From contig SGPL01000384.1 in the NCBI GenBank assembly GCA_004802705.1, positions 12,669 through 32,051 of the forward strand: a DNA stretch of 19,383 nt, read 5' to 3'. How positions within the stretch are numbered: position 1 is the first letter of the stretch; each line of letters begins with the position of its first letter. The notes beneath the pieces are model-generated. The model ran no database searches and was not told the origin of the DNA. It was given only the letters and a program-made list of their open reading frames with translations. Positions 17,164 to 19,383 of this stretch are shown piece after piece. The DNA comes from Bondarzewia mesenterica. Taxonomy: Eukaryota > Basidiomycota > Agaricomycetes > Russulales > Bondarzewiaceae. The position numbers and the translations under genes were made by a program.

Positions 17164-19383
17164 CCGACTACCCCATCATTCCAGGGTCGCCAGCTGATGA
17201 AGAAACACATCCGCAACCACCAATAACACCGCCGGAACCCGCGTACACACGTATGAGCAATGGAGCGTACACACCTGTTATCAAAAACAGTCCTAAGTTC
17301 ATTTTCTCGTCTTCCGCTCCTTCCCTTTTTTCTCCTGCCCATTTTTTCATTTCTGTCCATTTGAATCTACCTAATCATGCACCCATCACGACCTACACTC
17401 TCGTTGATTCGGGCGTGCAAACTTCTTGTATTTCCGAGCACTTCGCCACTCAGCACTCACTTCCGCGACATCTCAAGGACGTGCCTACACCCATCATGAT
17501 GGTTGACGACCATCCTATCGCCTCTGGATTGATCACCCAGGACATTATCACCCCATTATCAGTTTCTACTCACACAGAAATTCTGCCTTTAGCTGTTGTT
17601 TCCGTAGGTTATCCCATCATCCTCGGACTCAACTGGCTTGTCTGACACAACCCTCGCATCGATTGGGCTGAGACAAACCTCACCCTCGATTGCTGGACTG
17701 ACACAAACTCACCCAGTCACCGTTCGTGCAAAAGGCTTCGGTCTTACGCCAAACCTCTTGCGACCACACCTCGATTCCACCACTGCTGTTAGCATAGGCT
17801 TTGGTCTCGCTGATGCAACACACACCACTGTTACTTCTCTCAAGACTTCTACTCCATCTTCCGATACCTTGGCTACTGCAGAGCCAACGGACACCATCAC
17901 AACAACTCCATCCTTCCTTTCCTCTCTCACGCGTTGGACTGGCTACGGTCACTCCTTGCCCCCTCTCACCCCACCACCACCCAAAGCAAATATTTGTACC
18001 ATCAGCAGATCAAAATTTTGCAAAGCATGGCATGCCGATCCCGATGCCGTTTGCCTCATCTGCATGCTCCCCACTGGTTCACCCGCATATATCAGTGCTA
18101 TGACCACTTCGCTCATCGATGACCTCGATGATGATGCACCTTCATCGGATGAGCGTATCAATGCCATCCCACGCAAGTATGCTGACTATGCTGATACTGT
18201 ATTTGCACCATCAGAATTCGACAAATTGCTGCCTCACCGTAATTTTGATATGGACATTGAACTCGAAGAAGGAAAATCTCCTCCCTTTGGACCCCTCTAC
18301 CAACTCACTCCACTGGAATGCGAGGTGCTTGCCGAGCACATCAATGCTAACCTTAAATGAGGGCATATTCGATAATCAACATCTTCCGCTGCCACTCCTG
18401 TCCTATTCATTTGAAAGAAGACTGGCAACTTACATTTATGCGTCAATTTCCGTGGACTCAATGCTATTACCAAGAAAAACTGTTATCTGGTCCCGCTTGT
18501 GCACGATCTCCTCGATCGTGTCCAAGGGTGTAAAGTTTTCACATTAATCGACCTTGTCTCCGCTTACAGCCATCTTCATATCAAAGACGGCGACAAGTGG
18601 AAAACTGCTTTCTGAACACCTCTCAAACTCTTCGAGCACCTCATCGTACCGTACGGCCTCACCAATGCACCGGCGTCTTTTCAAGCTTTTATCCAAGACA
18701 TTTTGCGTGACCTCCTTGATGTCATCTGTATCATCTACCTCGATGACATCCTCATATTCTCGTGCACCTAAGACGAACATGACAAACACGTCAAAATAGT
18801 CCTCGACTGGCTACGTGATGCCCATCTCTATGTCAATGCTGCCAAATGTGACTGGGACAAGCCCGAAGTAGAATTCCTTGGCTACATCATAAGTGCCGAC
18901 AGTGTCAAGATGAACCCTCGGAAGCTTGATACCATCGCAAAATGGCCCGAGCCCCGTTCTGTCAAGGACCTTCAGTCCTTCCTCGGCTTCACCAACTTCT
19001 ACCGTCATTTCATTGATGGTTACTCTCGCATCACGACACCATTGACTGCATTAACAAAGAAGAATGTCCCCTTCAAATTTTTAGATCTCGCACATTCAGC
19101 CTTTGACACACTCAAACAGAAATTCACATCATTCCCAGTTCTCTGACACTACGATCCCTCACAACCATGCACAGTTGCCACCGACGCCTCTGATTTCGCA
19201 CTTTCGGGTGTCTTACAGCAACCCGATGACAACGGTGTCCTCCATCCCATTGGCTACTACTCTCGCAAGTTCACCCCTGAGCCTACATCAGGAAAACTAC
19301 AAAATAACTTTTGTATTTATGACACTTTATGAGCTTATTTGTAACCAATTTGTAACTTACTCACTTGTTCAAGCTTGCTGATA
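17163..19383 (+). pseudogene. pol of the Gypsy-type element: protease, reverse transcriptase, partial RNase H
   Basis: The protease lies one base back relative to gag (a -1 frame relation), open from within the gag end, with the catalytic LVDSG at about 17400-17414 and IILGLNWL before a TGA at 17643-17645. From about 17640 the coding frame is that of gag again: a linker, then RYADYADTVF-type and HRNFDMDIELEEGKSPPFGP blocks that precede RT, then RT itself with [47 protein letters not shown], the catalytic YLDD at 18736-18747, and FLGFTNFYRHFIDGYSRI. RNase H starts with VATDASDFALSGVL near 19177. In-frame stops are at 18358, 18373, 18412, 18613, 18769, 19144, 19330 and 19342. Integrase is not in the window. 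Confidence 0.88.

Larger units (their letters stand above)
15521..19383 (+). mobile_element. Ty3/Gypsy-type LTR retrotransposon, decayed, cut by the window end
   Basis: Order on the plus strand is LTR-like leader, gag with CCHC zinc knuckle, aspartic protease (DSG), reverse transcriptase (YLDD) and the start of RNase H (TDASD). This order and the RT sequence type fit Ty3/Gypsy elements of basidiomycetes. The 3' part (rest of RNase H, integrase, 3' LTR) would lie beyond 19383. The element carries at least ten in-frame stops and a frame change between protease and RT, so this copy is not autonomous. Confidence 0.9.

Noticed and set aside
16198..19146. TGA read as an amino acid (stop recoding) in the retrotransposon
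   Set aside because: Host genes in the window use TGA as a stop (for example 9361-9363), and TAA and TAG stops also interrupt the element; deamination explains the pattern better.

Overview
The window looks like nuclear DNA of a mushroom-forming basidiomycete (Agaricomycetes-type). Short introns of 59-73 nt with GT(A/G)(A/C/T)GT donors and CAG/TAG acceptors interrupt the genes. The proteins resemble families common in that group, and the right half holds decayed fungal transposable elements. The first ~3 kb carries many scattered N bases, so residues there are often unresolved.

Left, gene-bearing half (1-10.1 kb). Position 2-535 (+) is the 3' end of an unrecognised conserved-looking protein. 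Position 969-3154 (-) is a flavin-dependent monooxygenase of about 704 residues with a C-terminal domain that I assign to the DUF6314 family. Its first exon is only 34 nt and the first intron splits the FAD-binding glycine motif. Divergently, at 5015-5749 (+), lies a stand-alone protein that is essentially only that same C-terminal domain, so the locus has the domain both fused to the oxygenase and free. Position 7333-8760 (-) is a three- or four-exon gene of 433 (or 413) residues: an N-terminal helical bundle like those of fungal STAND/NLR proteins, an EF-hand-like segment, and a C-terminal domain that reads as a divergent response-regulator receiver. It is the most interesting gene here. Position 9361-10132 (-) holds the last four exons of an UNC93-like membrane transporter, with clean splice sites but no 5' half.

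Right, repeat half (10.2-19.4 kb). A degenerate 56-58 bp tandem satellite whose units carry an imperfect palindrome (about 10.26-11.0 kb) abuts the truncated transporter. Next is a decayed, unrecognised minus-strand gene (about 11.09-14.02 kb) split by a 1.64 kb inverted-repeat element (12154-13795) flanked by a 5-bp direct repeat TATCA; the gene's reading frame joins across the empty site. Then comes a 1 kb AT-rich, CpG-starved block (14.04-15.08 kb), followed by a Ty3/Gypsy-type LTR retrotransposon (15521 to beyond the window end) with LTR, gag zinc knuckle, DSG protease, YLDD reverse transcriptase and the start of RNase H. It is broken by many in-frame stops, several of which look like CGA-to-TGA or CAA-to-TAA transitions.

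The genes do not form one evident pathway. The left part is ordinary fungal gene space with one candidate immune/signalling-type gene; the right part is a silenced transposon island that has probably eroded the end of the UNC93-like gene.
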